DNA from: Eriocheir sinensis | Lineage: Eukaryota; Arthropoda; Malacostraca; Decapoda; Varunidae | NCBI RefSeq assembly: GCF_024679095.1 | Contig: NW_026110839.1 | Span: forward strand, 372,001-436,000 | Direction of reading: 5' to 3' | DNA: 64,000 nucleotides | Part shown: in pieces, positions 19,350 through 34,615 of the stretch | Numbering within the stretch: the first letter of the stretch is position 1 | Layout of the letters: every line of letters starts with the position of its first letter | Translations under genes and position numbers: made by a program | Notes under the pieces: generated by a model | The model's input: only the letters and a program-made list of their open reading frames with translations | Database searches by the model: none | Told to the model about the DNA's origin: nothing

Positions 19350-22342
19350 ATATTATATATATTTTTATTGATATTTGCGTTATTTATGTGTATTTTGTAT
19401 ATGTTTTCTCATAGGAATTTACATTATTTTATTGGTATTTTGTCTATTTATTTTGATAGGAATTACATGATTATTTGTGTATTTTGTACATTTTTTTATA
19501 CGTATTTACATTATTTAATGTGTATTTTGTTTATATATTTTTATACAAATTTACGTTATTATATGTGTATTTGTAAAGGTATTTTGATACAAATTTACAT
19601 TATTTTATGTATTTTGTATATATATTTCAATTCAAATTTAGCTTATTTTATGAGTATTTTGTATATCTATTTATTTTAATACAAAATCAAATATCTTATG
19701 TTTTTTCGTATTTATATTTTTATAAAAAATGCGTTATTTTATGGGTATTTTGCATCTTAATTTTCATACATATTTACATTATTTTATTATTATTTTCTGT
19801 ATTTATTTTTATACGATTTTACATTATTTTAATTGTGTTTTGTATATATTTTTTTATACATATTTACATTATTTAATGTTTTTTTTGTATATATATTTGA
19901 TACAAATTTACGTTATTTTAAGTCTATATGTTTATATATTTTCATTCAAATTTACTTTATTTTATGTGTATTTTGTATATGTATTTCAATACAAATTTAC
20001 CTATTTTTATATGTTTTTTGTATATTTATTTTCATACAAGTTTAAATTATTTTTGTGTATTTTTGTATATAGTTTTATACAAATTTAGGTTATTTTATGT
20101 GTATTTTGCATATCTATTTTCATACAAACTCACATTCTTTTCATGATATTTTGTTTATTTATTTTGACACGAATTAACATTATTTAATGTGTATTTTGTA
20201 TATATATTTTTATACGTATTTACATTATTTCAAGTGTATTTTGAATATATATTTCTATAGAAATCTGCGTTATTTTATGTGTATTCGTATATATATTTTG
20301 AAACAAATTTACATTATTTTATGTGTATTTTGCATATTTTTTCAATACAAATTTACCTTATTGTATGTGCATTTTGTACATTAATTTTAATACAAATTTG
20401 ATTAATCTATGTGTATTTTTGTATATGTATTTTTATAAAAATATGCTTTATTTTATGGGTATTTTGCATCTTTATTTTCATACAAATTTACATTATTTTA
20501 TTGATATTCTGTGTATTTATTTTGATATGATTTTACATTATTCTATGTGTATTTTGTATATATATTTTATTAAAATACACATTATTTAATGTGTATTTTG
20601 TATATATATTTTTAGACGTATTTACATTATTTCAAGTGTATTTTGAATATATATTTCTATAGAAATCTGCGTTATTTTATGTGTATTCGTATATATATTT
20701 TGAAACAAATTTACATTATTTTATGTGTATTTTGCATATTTTTTCAATACAAATTTACCTTATTGTATGTGCATTTTGTACATTAATTTTAATACAAATT
20801 TGATTAATCTATGTGTATTTTTGTATATGTATTTTTATAAAAATATGCTTTATTTTATGGGTATTTTGCATCTTTATTTTCATACAAATTTACATTATTT
20901 TATTGATATTCTGTGTATTTATTTTGATATGATTTTACATTATTCTATGTGTATTTTGTATGTATATTTTATATAAAATGTATTTGTTTTCATTTCATAC
21001 AAATCTACATTATTTTATGTGTTTTTTGTACATGTATTTAAATACAAATTTAACTAGTTATATGTGTATTTTGTATATCTATTTTGTATGTATATTTTCA
21101 TAGAAATTTACTCTATTATATGAGTATTCGTATATATATTTTGATACAAATTTACATTACTGATGTGTATTTTGCATATCTATTATACAAATTTACTTTA
21201 TTGTACGTGCATTTTCTATATTTATTTTAATACAAACTTAACTATTTTATATGTATTTTTGTATATATATTTTTATGCAAATATGCGTTATTATATGGAT
21301 ATTTTGCATCTTTATTTTCATACAAATTTACATTATTTTATTGATATTCTCTTTATTTATTTTGATACGATTTAACATTATTCTATGTGTATTTTGTATA
21401 TTTTTTTTATACATATTTACATAATTTAATGTTCATTTTGTATATATATTTTATCCAAATTTCTATTATTTTATGTGTATTTGTTTATATATTTTCATAC
21501 AAATTTACATTATTTTATGTGTTTTTTGTATATTTATTTTTCTACGTATTTAAATTATTTTATGTGTATTTTGTATATACATTTTCATAAAAAAAACTAC
21601 GTTATTTTATTGTGTGTATAAGTATATATTTTTATACAAATTTTATACAAATTCATGTTATTTAATGTGTATTTGTATATATATTTTCATACAAATTTAT
21701 ATTATTTTGTGTATTTTTTCATATATTTCATTACAAATTTACCTTATTTTATGTTTATTTTGTATATTTATTTCATTCAATTTTAAATTATTTTATGTGT
21801 ATATTTGTATTTGTATTTAGGTTATTTTATGTGTATTTTGTATATATATTTTCATCCAAAATTACATTATTTTATTGGTATTTCTTAATTTAATTCGATA
21901 CGAATTTAGATTATTTCATAGGTATTTTGTATACATATTTTTATACTCATTTACATTATCTAATGTGTGTTTTGTATATATATTTTTATGCAAATTTATT
22001 TAATGTTCATTTTTGTACATATATTTTTATAGAAATTTGCGTTATTTTATGTATATAGTTTTATATAAATTTACGTTATTTTATGTGCATTTTGTATATT
22101 TATATTTATACAAATACACATTCTTTTATTGGTATATTGTTTATTTACATTTATACGAATTTACATTATTTTATGTGTATTTTGTATACATTTTTTTATA
22201 CGTATTTACTTAATTTTATGTGTATTTTGTATATGTATTTTTATAGAAATCTACGTTATTTTATGTGTATTCGTATATATATTTTGAAACAAATTTACAT
22301 TATTTTATATGTATTTTGCATATCTATTTCAATACAAATTTA
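19350..22342 (+). repeat. T-rich array, shortened paralogue of 26,650-32,130
   Basis: The stretch 19,350-20,180 matches 26,650-27,480, and 20,976-22,342 matches 30,788-32,130. The 2.9 kb between those matches in the second copy is absent here. The block also carries a private 402-bp tandem duplication. It ends in a switch near 22,343, where TTTCAATACAAATTTAATAC runs into A-rich monomers. Confidence 0.85.
20179..20973 (+). repeat. 402-bp tandem duplication (nine monomers)
   Basis: The block beginning TTATTTAATGTGTATTTTG near 20,179 repeats 402 bp downstream. By eye only about one base differs in the first roughly 385 bp (TATACGTATT against TAGACGTATT), and the copies diverge at the last monomer (about 20,560 and 20,963). 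The paralogues at 27,480 and 30,420 have a single copy. This is among the youngest events visible in the window. Confidence 0.9.
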
Positions 22343-22932
22343 ATACAAATACAAATTTTATATGCAAAATACATATAAAACAATGTAAATTTGTTTAAAA
22401 ATATATATACGAAAACACATATAATAACGTAGATTTCTATAAAAATATATATACAAAATACACATAAAATGAAGTAAATACGTATAAAAAAATGTATACA
22501 AAATACACATAAAATAATGTAAATTCGTATCAAAATAAATAAACAAAATAGCAATAAAAGAATGTGTATTTGTATAAATATAAATATACAAAATACACAT
22601 AAAATAACGTAAATTTATATAAAACTATATACAAAAATACACAGAAGTAATTAAATTTGTATGAAAATATATACAAAATACACACAAAATAAGCTAAATT
22701 TGAATTGAAATATATATACAAAATACATGAAATAAAGTAAATTTGTATCAAAATATTTATACAAATACACATATAATAACGTAAATTTGTATGAAAATAT
22801 ATAAACAAAATACACATTAAATATGTAAATACGTATAAAAAAACATGTACAAAATACACATATAATCATGTACTTCGTATCAAAATAAATAAACAAAATA
22901 TCAATAAAATAATATAAATTTGTATGAGTAAA
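22343..22932 (-). repeat. A-rich inset
   Basis: About thirteen inverted monomers lie between T-rich blocks. The inset and its right junction (AATTTGTATGAGTAAACGTG into TTTTTTCAATAC) recur at about 57,416-58,090 as a direct copy, so junction and inset were duplicated together. No gene is present. Confidence 0.85.
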
Positions 22933-24735
22933 CGTGTATGTTGCATATTTTTTCAATACAAATTTACCTAATTATATACGCATTTTGTATATTAATTTTA
23001 ATATATGTGTATTTGAATATATATTTTGATACAAATTTACATTATTTTATGTATTTTCTATATTTATTTCAATTCAAATTTAGCTTATTTTATGTGTCTT
23101 TTGTATATCTATTTTCATACAAATTTAATTATTTTTGTTTATTTTTGTATATAGTTTTATACAATTTTACGTTATTTTATGTGTATTTTGTATATTTATA
23201 TTTATACAATTAAACATTCTTTTATTGGCTTTTAGTTTATTTATTTTGATACGAGTTTACATTATTTTATGTGTATTTTGTATACATTTTCTTATACGTG
23301 TTTACTTCATTTTATGTGTATTTTGAATATATATTTTTATAGAAATCTACGTTATTTTATGTGTATTCGTATATATATTTTGAAAGAAATTTACATTGTT
23401 TTATATGTATTTAGCATATCTATTTCAATACAAATTGACCTTATTGTATGTGCATTTTGTATATTTATTGTAATACAAATTTAAATATTTATGTGTATTT
23501 TAGTATATATATTTTTATAAAAAATGCGTTATTTAATGGGTATTTTTCATCTTTATTTTCATACAAATTTACATTGTTTTATTAATATTCTGTGTATTTA
23601 TTTTGATACGATTTTACATTATTCTATTTGTGTTTTGTATATATTTTTTTATACATATTTACATTATTTAATGTGTATTTTCTATATATATTTCATACAA
23701 ATTTACGTTATTTTAAGTGTATTTGTTTATATATTTTCATTCAAATTTACATTATTTTATGTGTATTTTGTATATGTATTTCAATAGAAATTTAACTAGT
23801 TTTATGTGTATTTTGCATATATATTTTTATACAAATTTAAATTATTTTTGTGTATTTTTTTAATAGAGTTTTATACAAATTTACAATATTTTTTGTGTAT
23901 TTTGTATATCTATTTTCATACAAATACACATTCTTTTATTGATATTTTGTTTATTTATTTTGATGCGAATTTACATTATTTAATGTGTATTGTGTATATA
24001 TATTTTTATACGAATTTACGTCTTTTCATGTGTATTTTTTATATATATTTCTATAGAAATGTACGTTATTTTATGTGTATTCGTATATATATTTTGAAAC
24101 AAATATACATTGTTTTATGTGCATTTTGTATATTTTTTCAATACAAATTTCCCTTATTGTACGTGCATTTTGTATATTAATTTTAATACAAATTTAATTA
24201 TTCTATGTGTATTCTTGTATATGTATTTAAAAAAAATGCTTTATTTTATGGGTATTTTGCATCTTTATTTTCATACAAAATTACATTATTTTATTGATAT
24301 TCTGTGTATTTATTTTGATACGATTTTACATTATTCTATGTATATTTTGTAAATCTATTTTATACAAATGTACGTTATTTTATGTGAATTTGTTTTCATT
24401 TCATACAAATTTACATTATTTTATGTGTATTTTCTACATGTATTTAAATACAAATTTAACTAATTATATGTGTATTTTGTATATCTATTTTCATACAAAT
24501 TGAAATTTTTTTTTCTGTTATTTTGTATATATTTTTATTCAAATTTTCGTAATTTTATGTGTATTTTGTATATTTATTTTCCTACAAATATACGTTCTTT
24601 TATCGGAATTTTGTTTATTTATTTTGATACGAATTTTCATTTTTTTAGGTGTATTTGATATATATATTTTTATACTTATTTACATAATTTTATATGTATT
24701 TTGAATATATATTTTCATAGAAATTTACTCTATAT
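22933..24735 (+). repeat. T-rich array, second copy of the 714-bp HOR
   Basis: Landmarks are at 23,360 and 24,074, 714 bp apart with sixteen monomers between. This equals the spacing in the copy at 15,897-16,611. The offset between the copies is close to 7,460 bp throughout. The block ends at the recurring junction CTCTATATGTATATACA. Confidence 0.9.
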
Positions 24736-26600
24736 GTATATACAAAAAAACACAAAAATAATTTAAATTTGTATGAAAATAAATATACAAAATACACATA
24801 AAATTAGGTAAATTTGTATTGAAATACATATACAAAATACACTTAAAATAATGTAAATTTGAATGAAATTATATAAACAAATACACCTAAAATTATGTTA
24901 ATTTGTATAAAATATATATAAAAAATACACATTAAATATTGAAAATATGTATAAAAAAATAATTACAAAACACAAACAATATAATATAAAATCGTATCAA
25001 AATATATACACAGAATATTAATAAAATAATATACATTTGTATGAAAACTAAGATGCAAAATACCTATAAAATAACGCATTTTTTATAAAATTCTATATAC
25101 CAAAATACACATAAAATATTTGAATTTGTATTAAAATAAATATACAAATTGCACATACAATAAGGTAAATTTGTATTAAAATAGATATGCAAAAAACATA
25201 TAAAACAATGTAAATTTGTTTCAAAATATATACGAATACACATAAAATAACGTAGATTTCTATAAATATATATATATACAAAATACAAATAAAATTAAGT
25301 AAATACGAATCAAAAATGTATACAAAATACACATAAAATAATGTAAATTCGTATAAATATAAATAAACAAAATACCAATAAGAGAATGTGTATTTGTATA
25401 AATATAAATATACAAAATGCACATAAAATAAATTAAATTTGTATAAAACTATATACAAAAATACACAGAAGTAATTAAATTTGCATGAAAATAGATATAC
25501 AAAATACACACAAAATAAGCTAAATTTGAATTGAAATATATATACAAAATACATAAAATAAAGTAAATTCGTTTCAAAATATTTTATCAAATACATATAA
25601 TAACGTAAATTTGTAAAATATATATAAACAAAATACACATTAAGTAATGTAAATACGTATAAAAAATATTTACAAAATACACCAATAATCAAGTCATTCG
25701 TATCAAAATAAATAAACAAAAAACTAATTAAATAATGTAAATTTGTATGAGAAAACATATACAAAATTCACATAAAATAACGTTTTAAGTTTCTATAAAA
25801 ATATATGTACAAAATGCACATAAAATTAGTTTGCATAAAAAAATATATACAAAACACACATTAGATAATGTAAATGAGTATAAAAATATGTATACAAAAT
25901 ACATATGAAATAATCTAAATTCGTATCGAGTTAAATTAAGAAAATAATAATAAAATAATGTAATTTTGGATGAAAATATATATAGAAAACACACATAAAA
26001 TAACCTAAATACAAATACAAATATACACATTAAATAATTTAAAATTGAATGAAACAAATATACAAAATAAACATAAAATAAGGTAAATTTGTAATAAAAT
26101 ATATGTAAGAATACACATAAAATAATATAAATTTGTATGAAAATATATATACAAATAAACATAAAATAACATGAATTTGTATAAAATGTTTCAAAATATA
26201 TACGAATACACACAATAAAATAACGTAAATTTTTATGAAAATGTATATATAAAATACACATAAAATAGTTTAAATACGTAGAAAAATATATATACAAAAT
26301 ACACATAAAATAATGTAAATTCGTAAAAAAATAAATACACAAAATTCCAATAAAAGAATGTATATTTGTAGGAAAATATATATACAAAAAACAAATAAAA
26401 TAACTAGAATTTGTATAAAAATATATACAAAAATACACAAAAATAATTTAAATTTGTTTGAAAATAGATATGCAAAATACACATAGATTTAGGCAAATTT
26501 GTATTGAAATACATATACAAAACTCACATAAAATAATGTAAATTTGTATGAAAATATATAATCAAATACATATAAAATCACGTAAATTTGGATAAAATAT
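24736..26600 (-). repeat. A-rich array, direct copy of 17,273-19,149
   Basis: Monomer order and small variants match 17,273-19,149, for example the ACACACAATAAAATAACG stretch near 26,208 against 18,764. Differences are scattered substitutions and short indels. At its right end the AT expansion of the first copy is missing. Confidence 0.88.
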
Positions 26601-26649
26601 ATATATACAAAATATACATTAAATATTTTAAATATGTATAAAAATATAT

Positions 26650-27740
26650 TATATTATATATATTTTTATTGATATTTGCGTTATTTATGTGTATTTGTAT
26701 ATGGTTTCTCATAGAAATTTACATTATTTTATTGGTATTTTGTCTATTTTTTTTATACGAATTACATGATTATTTGTGTATTTTTTACATTTTTTTATAC
26801 GTATTTACATTATTTAATGTGTATTTTGTTTATATATTTTTATACAAATTTACGTTATTATATGTGTATTTGTATAGGTATTTTGATACAAATTTACATT
26901 ATTTTATGTATTTTGTATATATATTTCAATTCAAATTTAGCTTATTTTATGTGTATTTTGTATATCTATTTATTTTAATACAAAATCAAATATTTTATGT
27001 TTTTTCGTATATATATTTTTATAAAAAATGCGTTATTTTATGGGTATTTTGCATCTTAATTTTCATACAAATTTACATTATTTTATTAATATTTTCTGTA
27101 TTTATTTTGATACGATTTTGCATTATTTTATTTGTGTTTTGTATATATATATTTTTATAGATATTTACATTATTTAATGTTTTTTTTGTATATATATTTG
27201 ATACAAATTTACGTTATTTTAAGTCTATATATTTATATATTTTCACTCAAATTTACATTATTTTATGTGTATTTTGTATATGTATTTCAATACAAATTTA
27301 CCTATTTTTATATGTTTTTTGTATATTTATTTTCATACAAGTTTAAATTATTTTTGTATTTTGTATATAGTTTTATACAAATTTAGGTTATTTATGTGTA
27401 TTTTGTATATCTATTTTCATACAAATACACATTCTTTTCATGATATTTTGTTTATTTATTTTGACACGAATTAACATTATTTAATGTGTATTTTGTATAT
27501 ATATTTTTATACATATTTACATTATTTCAAGTGTATTTTGTATATATATTTCTATAGAAATCAGCGTTATTTTATGTGTATTCGAATATATATTTTGAAA
27601 CAAATTTACATTGTTTTATGTGTATTTTGCATATTTTTTCAATACAAATTTACCTTATTGTATGTGCATTTTGTATATTAATTTTAATACAAATTTGATT
27701 AATCTATGTGTATTTTTGTATATGTATTTATATAAAAATA
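26650..27740 (+). repeat. T-rich array
   Basis: Matches 19,350-20,410. Its second part, 27,040-27,740, also recurs directly at 29,980-30,680 (offset about 2,940), so a segment was duplicated around the intervening 27,741-29,978. No gene is present. Confidence 0.85.
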
Positions 27741-27868
27741 TGTAATTCGTTAAATTTGTATTTAAATACATGTACAAAATACACATAAAATAATGTAAAT
27801 TTGTATGAAATGAAAACAAATTCACATAAAATAACGTACATTTGTATAAAATAGATATACAAAATAAT
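27741..27868 (-). repeat. Three-monomer A-rich inset
   Basis: A short inverted piece containing TTAAATTTGTATTTAAATAC and GTATGAAATGAAAACAAATT. It is the complement of the 16,910-17,020 type of monomer. Its mirror image is the T-rich inset at 50,169-50,292. Confidence 0.8.
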
Positions 27869-29884
27869 TTTATGTGTATTTTGTATATTTATTTTCATAC
27901 AAATTTAAATTATTTTTGTGTATTTTTGTGTATAGTTTTATACAAACTTAGGTTATTTTATGAGTATTTTGTATATCTATTTTCATACAAATACACATTC
28001 TTTTATTGATATTTTGTTTATTTATTTTGACGAGAATTTAAATTATTTAATGTGTATTTTGTATATATATTTTTATACGTATTTACATCATTTCATGTGT
28101 ATTTTGTATATATCTTTCTATAGAAATCTACGTTATATTATGTGTATTCGTATATAGATTTTTAAACAAATTTACACTTTTATGTGTTTTTCGCTTATTT
28201 TTTCAATACAAATTTACCTTATTGTATATGCATTTTGTATATTAATTTTAATACAAATTTAATTATTCTATGTGTATTTTTGTATATGTATTTTTATAAA
28301 AATATGTTTTATTTTATGAGTATTTTGCATCTTTATTTTCATACAAATTTACGTTATTTTATTGATATTCTGCTCATTCATTTTGATACGATTTGACATT
28401 ATTCTATGTGTATTTTGTATATATTATTCAAACAAATTTACGTTATTTTATGTGTATTTGTTTATATATTCTGACAAATTTACAATATTTTATGGGTAAT
28501 TTGTATATATATTTCAAAAGAAATTTACCTAGTTTTATGTGTATTTTGAATATCTATTTTCATACAAACTCAAATTATTTTATGTATTTTTGTATATATT
28601 TCAATACAAATTTTAGTTATGTTATGTGTATTTTGTAAATCTATTTTCATTCAAATATATATTATTTTATTGGTATTTTGTTGATTTATATTGATACGAA
28701 TTTACATTATTTTATATGTACTTTTTATATATATTTTTATACGCATTTACATTATTTAATATTTATTTTGAATATATAATTTTATACAAATTCATGGTAT
28801 TTTATGTGTATTTGTATATATATTTTCATATAAATTTACATTATTTTATGTGTATTTTGTACATATATTTCATTACAAATTTACCTTATTTTATGTTTAT
28901 TTTGTATGTGTATTTTGTACATTTATATTTATACAAATACACATTCTTTTATTGGTATTTTGTTTATTTATTTTGTTTCGAATTTATATTATTTTATGTG
29001 TATTTTCTTTACATTTTTTCATACGTATTTACCTAATTTTATGTGTATTTTGTATATATATTTTTATAGAAATCTACGTTATTTTATGTGTATTCGTATA
29101 TATATTTTGAAACAAATTTACTTTGTTTTATATGTATTTTTGCATATCTCTTTCAATAGAAGTTTACCTTATTGTATGTGCATTTTGTATATTTATTTCA
29201 ATACAAATTTAAATATTTTATGTGTATTTTGGTATATATATTTTTATAAGAAATACGCTATTTGATGGGAATTTTGCATCTTTATTTTCATACAAATTTA
29301 CATTATTTTATTAATATTCTGTGTATTTATTTTGATACGATCTTACATTATTCTATTTATTTTTTGTATATATATTTTTTATACATATTTACATTATTTA
29401 ATGTATATCTTGCATATATATTTCATACAAATTTATTATCTGTTATTTATTTTCATACAAATACACATTCTTTTCATGATATTTTGTTTATTTATTTTGA
29501 CACGAATTTACATTACTTAATTTGTATTTTATATATATATTTTTATACGTATTTACATAATTTCATGTGTATTTTGTATATATATTTCTATAGAAATCTA
29601 CGTTATTTTATGTGTATTCGTATATATATTTTGAAACAAATTTACAATGTTTTATTTGTATTTTGCGTTTTTTTCAATACAAATTTACCTTATTGTATGT
29701 GTGCATTTTGTATATTAATTTTAATACAAATTTAATTATTCTATGTGTATTTTTGTATATGTATTTTAAAAAAAATTATGCTTTATCTTATGGGTATTTT
29801 GCATCTTTGTTTTCATACAAATTTAAATTATTATATTGATATTCTGTGTACTTATTTTGATACGATTTTACATTATTCTATGTA
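27869..29884 (+). repeat. T-rich array with a 12-mer HOR
   Basis: Landmarks at 29,087 and 29,611 are 524 bp apart and contain the fused monomer TTATTATCTGTTATTTATTT, as in the opening of the window. The stretch 28,190-28,690 is related to 58,095-58,460, and 28,690-29,330 to 2,513-3,190. No gene is present. Confidence 0.88.
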
Positions 29885-29978
29885 TAACAAAAATAAATAC
29901 AGAATACACAAAAATAGATATGCAAAATACATATAAACAATGTAAATTTGTTTCAAAATATATATACGAATACACATG
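29885..29978 (-). repeat. Two-monomer A-rich inset
   Basis: Begins at ATGTATAACAAAAATAAATA and ends at GAATACACATGACATGGGC, where T-rich sequence resumes. The complementary inset at 48,096-48,187 has the same two joints, showing that the inset predates the large inversion-duplication. Confidence 0.85.
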
Positions 29979-32900
29979 ACATGGGCATTTTGAATCTTAA
30001 TTTTCATACAAATTTGCATTATTTTATTAATATTTTCTGTATTTATTTTGATACGATTTTACATTATTTTATTTGTGTTTTGTATATATTTTTTTTATAC
30101 ATATTTACATTATTTAATGTGTTTTTTGTATATATTTGATACAAATTTACGTTATTTTAAGTCTATATGTTTATATATTTTCATTCAAATTTACATTATT
30201 TTATGTGTATTTTGTATATGTATTTCAATACAAATTTACCTAATTTTATGTTTTTAGTATATTTATTTTCATACAAGTTTAAATTATTTTTGTGTATTTT
30301 TGTATATAGTTTTATACAAATTTAGGTTATTTTATGTGTATTTTGTATATCTATTTTCATACAAATACACATTCTTTTCATGATATTTTTTTATTTATTT
30401 TGACACGAATTAACATTATTTAATGTGTATTTTCTATATATATATTTTTATACGTATTTACATTATTTCAAGTGTATTTTGTATATATATTTCTATAGAA
30501 ATCAACGTTATTTTATGTGTATTCGTATATATATTTTGAAACAAATTTACATTGTTTTATGTGTATTTTGCATATTTTTTCAATACAAATTTACATTATT
30601 GTATGTGCATTTTGTATATTAATTTTAATACAAATTTGATTAATCTATGTGTATTTTTGTGTATGTGTTTTAAAAAAAATATGCTTTATTTTATGGGTAT
30701 TTTGCATCTTTATTTTCATACAAATTTACATTATTTTATTGATATTCTGTGTATTTATTTGGTATGATTTTACATTATTCTATGTGTATTTTGTATATAT
30801 ATTTTATATAAAATGTATTTGTTTTCATTTCATACAAATCTACATTATTTTATGAGTTTTTTGTATATGAATTGAAATACAAATTTAACTAGTTATATGT
30901 GTATTTTGTATATCTATTTTGTATGTATATTTTCATAGAAATTTTCTCTATTTTATGAGTATTCGTATATATATTTTGATACAAATTTACATTATTGATG
31001 TGTATTTTGCATATCTATTTCAATACAAATTTTTTTTATTGTACGTGCATTTTGTATATTTATTTTAATACAAATTTAATTATTTTATATGTATTTTTGT
31101 ATATATATTTTTATGCAAATATTCGTTATTATATGGATATTTTGCAGCTTTATTTTCATACAAATTTACATTATTTTATTGATATTCTCTTTATTTATTT
31201 TGATACGATTGAACATTATTCTATGTGTATTTTGTATGTATTTTTTATACATATTTACATTATTTAAGGTTTATTTTGTATATATATTTTATCCAAATTT
31301 ACATTATTTTATGTGTATTTGTTTATTTATTTTTATACAAATCTACATTATTTTATTGTATTTTGTATATACATTTTCATAAAAAAATTACGTTATTTTA
31401 TTGTGTGTATTCGTATATATTTTGATACAAATTTTATACAAATTCATGTTATTTAATGTGTATTTGTATATATATTTTCATACAATGTTATATTATTTTA
31501 TGTGTATTTTTTCATATATTTCATTACAAATTTACCTTATTTTATGTTTATTTTGTATATTTATTTCATTCAATTTTAAATTATTTTATGTGTATATTTG
31601 TATTTGTATTTAGGTTATTTTATGTGTATTTTGTATATATATTTTCATCCAAAATTACATTCTTATATTGGTATTTTCTTAATTTAATTGATACAATTTA
31701 GATTATTTCATAGGTATTTTGTATACATATTTTTATACTCATTTACATTATCTAATGTGTGTTTTGTATATATATTTTTATGCAAATTTATTTTATATTC
31801 ATTTTTGTACATATATTTTTATAGAAATTTGCGTTATTTTATGTATATAGTTTTATATAAATTTACGTTATTTTATGTGCATTTTGTATATTTATATTTA
31901 TACAAATACACATTCTTTTATTGCTATATTGTTTATTTATATTTATACGAATTTACATTATTTTATGTGTATTTTGTATACATTTTTTTATACGTATTTA
32001 CTTAATTTTATGTGTATTTTGTATATGTATTTTTATAGAAATCTACGTTATTTTATGTGTATTCGCATATATATTTTGAAACAAATTTACATTATTTTAT
32101 ATGTATTTTGCATATCTATTTCAATACAAATTTACCTTATTGTATGTGCATTTTGTATATTTATTTTGATACAAATTCAAATATTTTATGTGTATTTTGG
32201 TATCAATAGTTTTATAGAAAATGCGTTATTTTATAGGTATTTTGCATCTTAATTTTCATTCAAATTTACATTATTTTATTAATATTCTGTGTATATATTT
32301 TGATACGATTTTACCTTATTCTATTTGTGTTTTGTATATATTTTTTTTTATACATACTTACATTATTTAATGTTTATTTTGAATATATATTTCATACAAA
32401 TTTACGTTATTATATGTGTTTTTGTTTATATATTTTCTTTCAAATTTACATTATTTTATGTGTATTTTGTATATGTATTTCAATAGAAATTAACCTAATT
32501 TTATGTGTATTTTGTATATTTCTTTTCATACAAATTTAAATTATTTATGTGTATTTTTGTATATAGTTTTATACAAATTTAGGTTATTTTATGTACGCAT
32601 TTACATTATTTAATGTGTGTTTTGTATGTATATTTTTATCCAAACCTAATTTATTTTACGTTCATTTTTGGACATATATTTTTATTGAAATTAGCGTTAT
32701 TTTAAATGTATTTGTATATGTTTTCTCATACAAATTTACATTATTTTATTGCTATTTTGTTTATTTAGTTTGATACGAATTACATGATTATATGTATATT
32801 TTTTATACGTATTTACATTATTTAATGTGTATTTTGTTTATATATTTTTAAACAAATTTACGTTATTATATGTATTTTTATAAATATTTTGATACAAATT

Positions 32901-34615
32901 TACATTATATTATGTATTTTGTATATACATTTCAATTCAAATTTAGCTTATTATATATGAAATTTTTATATCTATTATCATAAGAGTGTAATTACTTCTG
33001 AGAATTATTGTAAATAGTTTTATACAAATTTACGTTATTTTATGTATTTTGTATATTTATATTTATACAAATACACATTCTTTTATTAGTATTTTGTTTA
33101 TTTATTTTGATACGAATTTACATTATTTTATGTATTTTGTATACATTTTTTATACGTATTTACTTCATTTTACGTGTATTTTGTATATATATTTTATACA
33201 AATCTACGTTATTTTATGTATTCATATATATTTTGAAACAAATTTACATGTTTTATATGTATTTTGCATATCTATTTCAATACAGATTTACCATTTGTAT
33301 ATTTATTTTAATACAAATAAATTTTTTATGTGTATTTTTGTATATATATTTTTTTAAAAATGCATTATTTTATGGGTATTTTGCATCTTAATTTTCATAT
33401 AAATTTACATTATTTTATTAACATTCTGTGTATTTATTTTGATACGATTTTACATTATTCTATTTGTGTTTTGTATATATATTTTTTATTATTTACATTA
33501 TTATAAGTGTATTTGTGTATATATTTTCATTCAAATTTACATTATTTATGTGTATTTTGTAAATGTATCTCAATACAAATTTACCTAATTTTACGTGTAT
33601 TTTGTATATTTATTTTCATACAAATTTAAATTATTTTTGTGTATTTTTGTATATAGTTTTATACAAATTTAGGTTATTTTATGTGTATTTTGTATATATT
33701 TTCATTACACATTCTTTTATTGACATTTTGTTTATTTATTTTGTACGCATTTACATTATTTAATGTGTATTTTGTATATATATTTTACCTAATTTATTTT
33801 ACTTTCATGTGTATTTTGTATATATAAAAATGCGTTTACGTATGTATTTGTATATTTTTTTCTTACAATTTACATTATTTTATTGCTACATTTGTTTATT
33901 TATTTTGATACAATTACATTATTCTATTTGTGTTTTGTATATATTTTTTTTATACATATTTACATTATTTAATGAGTATTTTGTATATATATTTTATACA
34001 AATTTACGTTGTTTATATATTTTCATTCAAATTTACATTATTTTATGTGTATTTTTTATATATATTTCAATTCAAATTTAGCTTATTTTATGTGTATTTT
34101 GTATATCTATTTTCAAACAAATTTAATTACTTTTCTGTATTTTTGTATATAGTTTTATACATTTTTACGTTATTTTATGTGTATTTTGTATATGTATTTT
34201 CATACAAATACACATTCTTTTATTGATATTTTGTTTATTTATTTTGACACGAATTTACATCATTTAATGTGTATTTTGTGTATATATTTTTTATACGTAT
34301 TTACATCATTTCATGTGTATTTTGTATATATTTTTATACAAATACGTTATTTTATGTGTATTCGTATATATATTTTTAAACAAGTTATTTTAATATTTTG
34401 TATATATATTTCAATACAGATTTACCTTTGTATATTTATTTTAATACAAATAAATTTTTATGTGTATTTTGTAAATATATTAAAAAAATGCGTTATTTTA
34501 TATGTATTTAGCTTCTATGTTTATATATTTTCATACAAATTTACATTATTTTATTAATATTTTGTGTATTTATTTTGATACGATTTTACTTTATTCTATT
34601 TGTGTTTTGTATATA
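29979..34615 (+). repeat. T-rich array with the long HOR
   Basis: Landmarks at 32,057 and about 33,217 lie 1,160 bp apart, as in the long HOR of the first 5 kb. Small deletions become frequent after about 33,200, for example TTTACATGTTTTATATG for TTTACATTGTTTTATATG. From about 34,430 it no longer pairs with the right arm of the inverted repeat. No gene is present. Confidence 0.88.

Larger units (their letters stand above)
22990..34430 (+). repeat. Left arm of an 11-kb inverted repeat
   Basis: Landmarks pair with 43,745-54,480 in inverse order. Coordinate sums drift from about 77,470 to 78,200 as indels accumulate. Checked pairs include 26,620 with 51,385, 28,716 with 49,342, 29,885 with 48,190, 30,995 with 47,189, 32,300 with 45,900, 33,049 with 45,155 and 34,150 with 44,010. 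Small orientation insets are mirrored too: 27,741-27,868 with 50,169-50,292 and 29,885-29,978 with 48,096-48,187. That makes one inversion-duplication of a ready-made mosaic the simplest reading. Confidence 0.82.
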
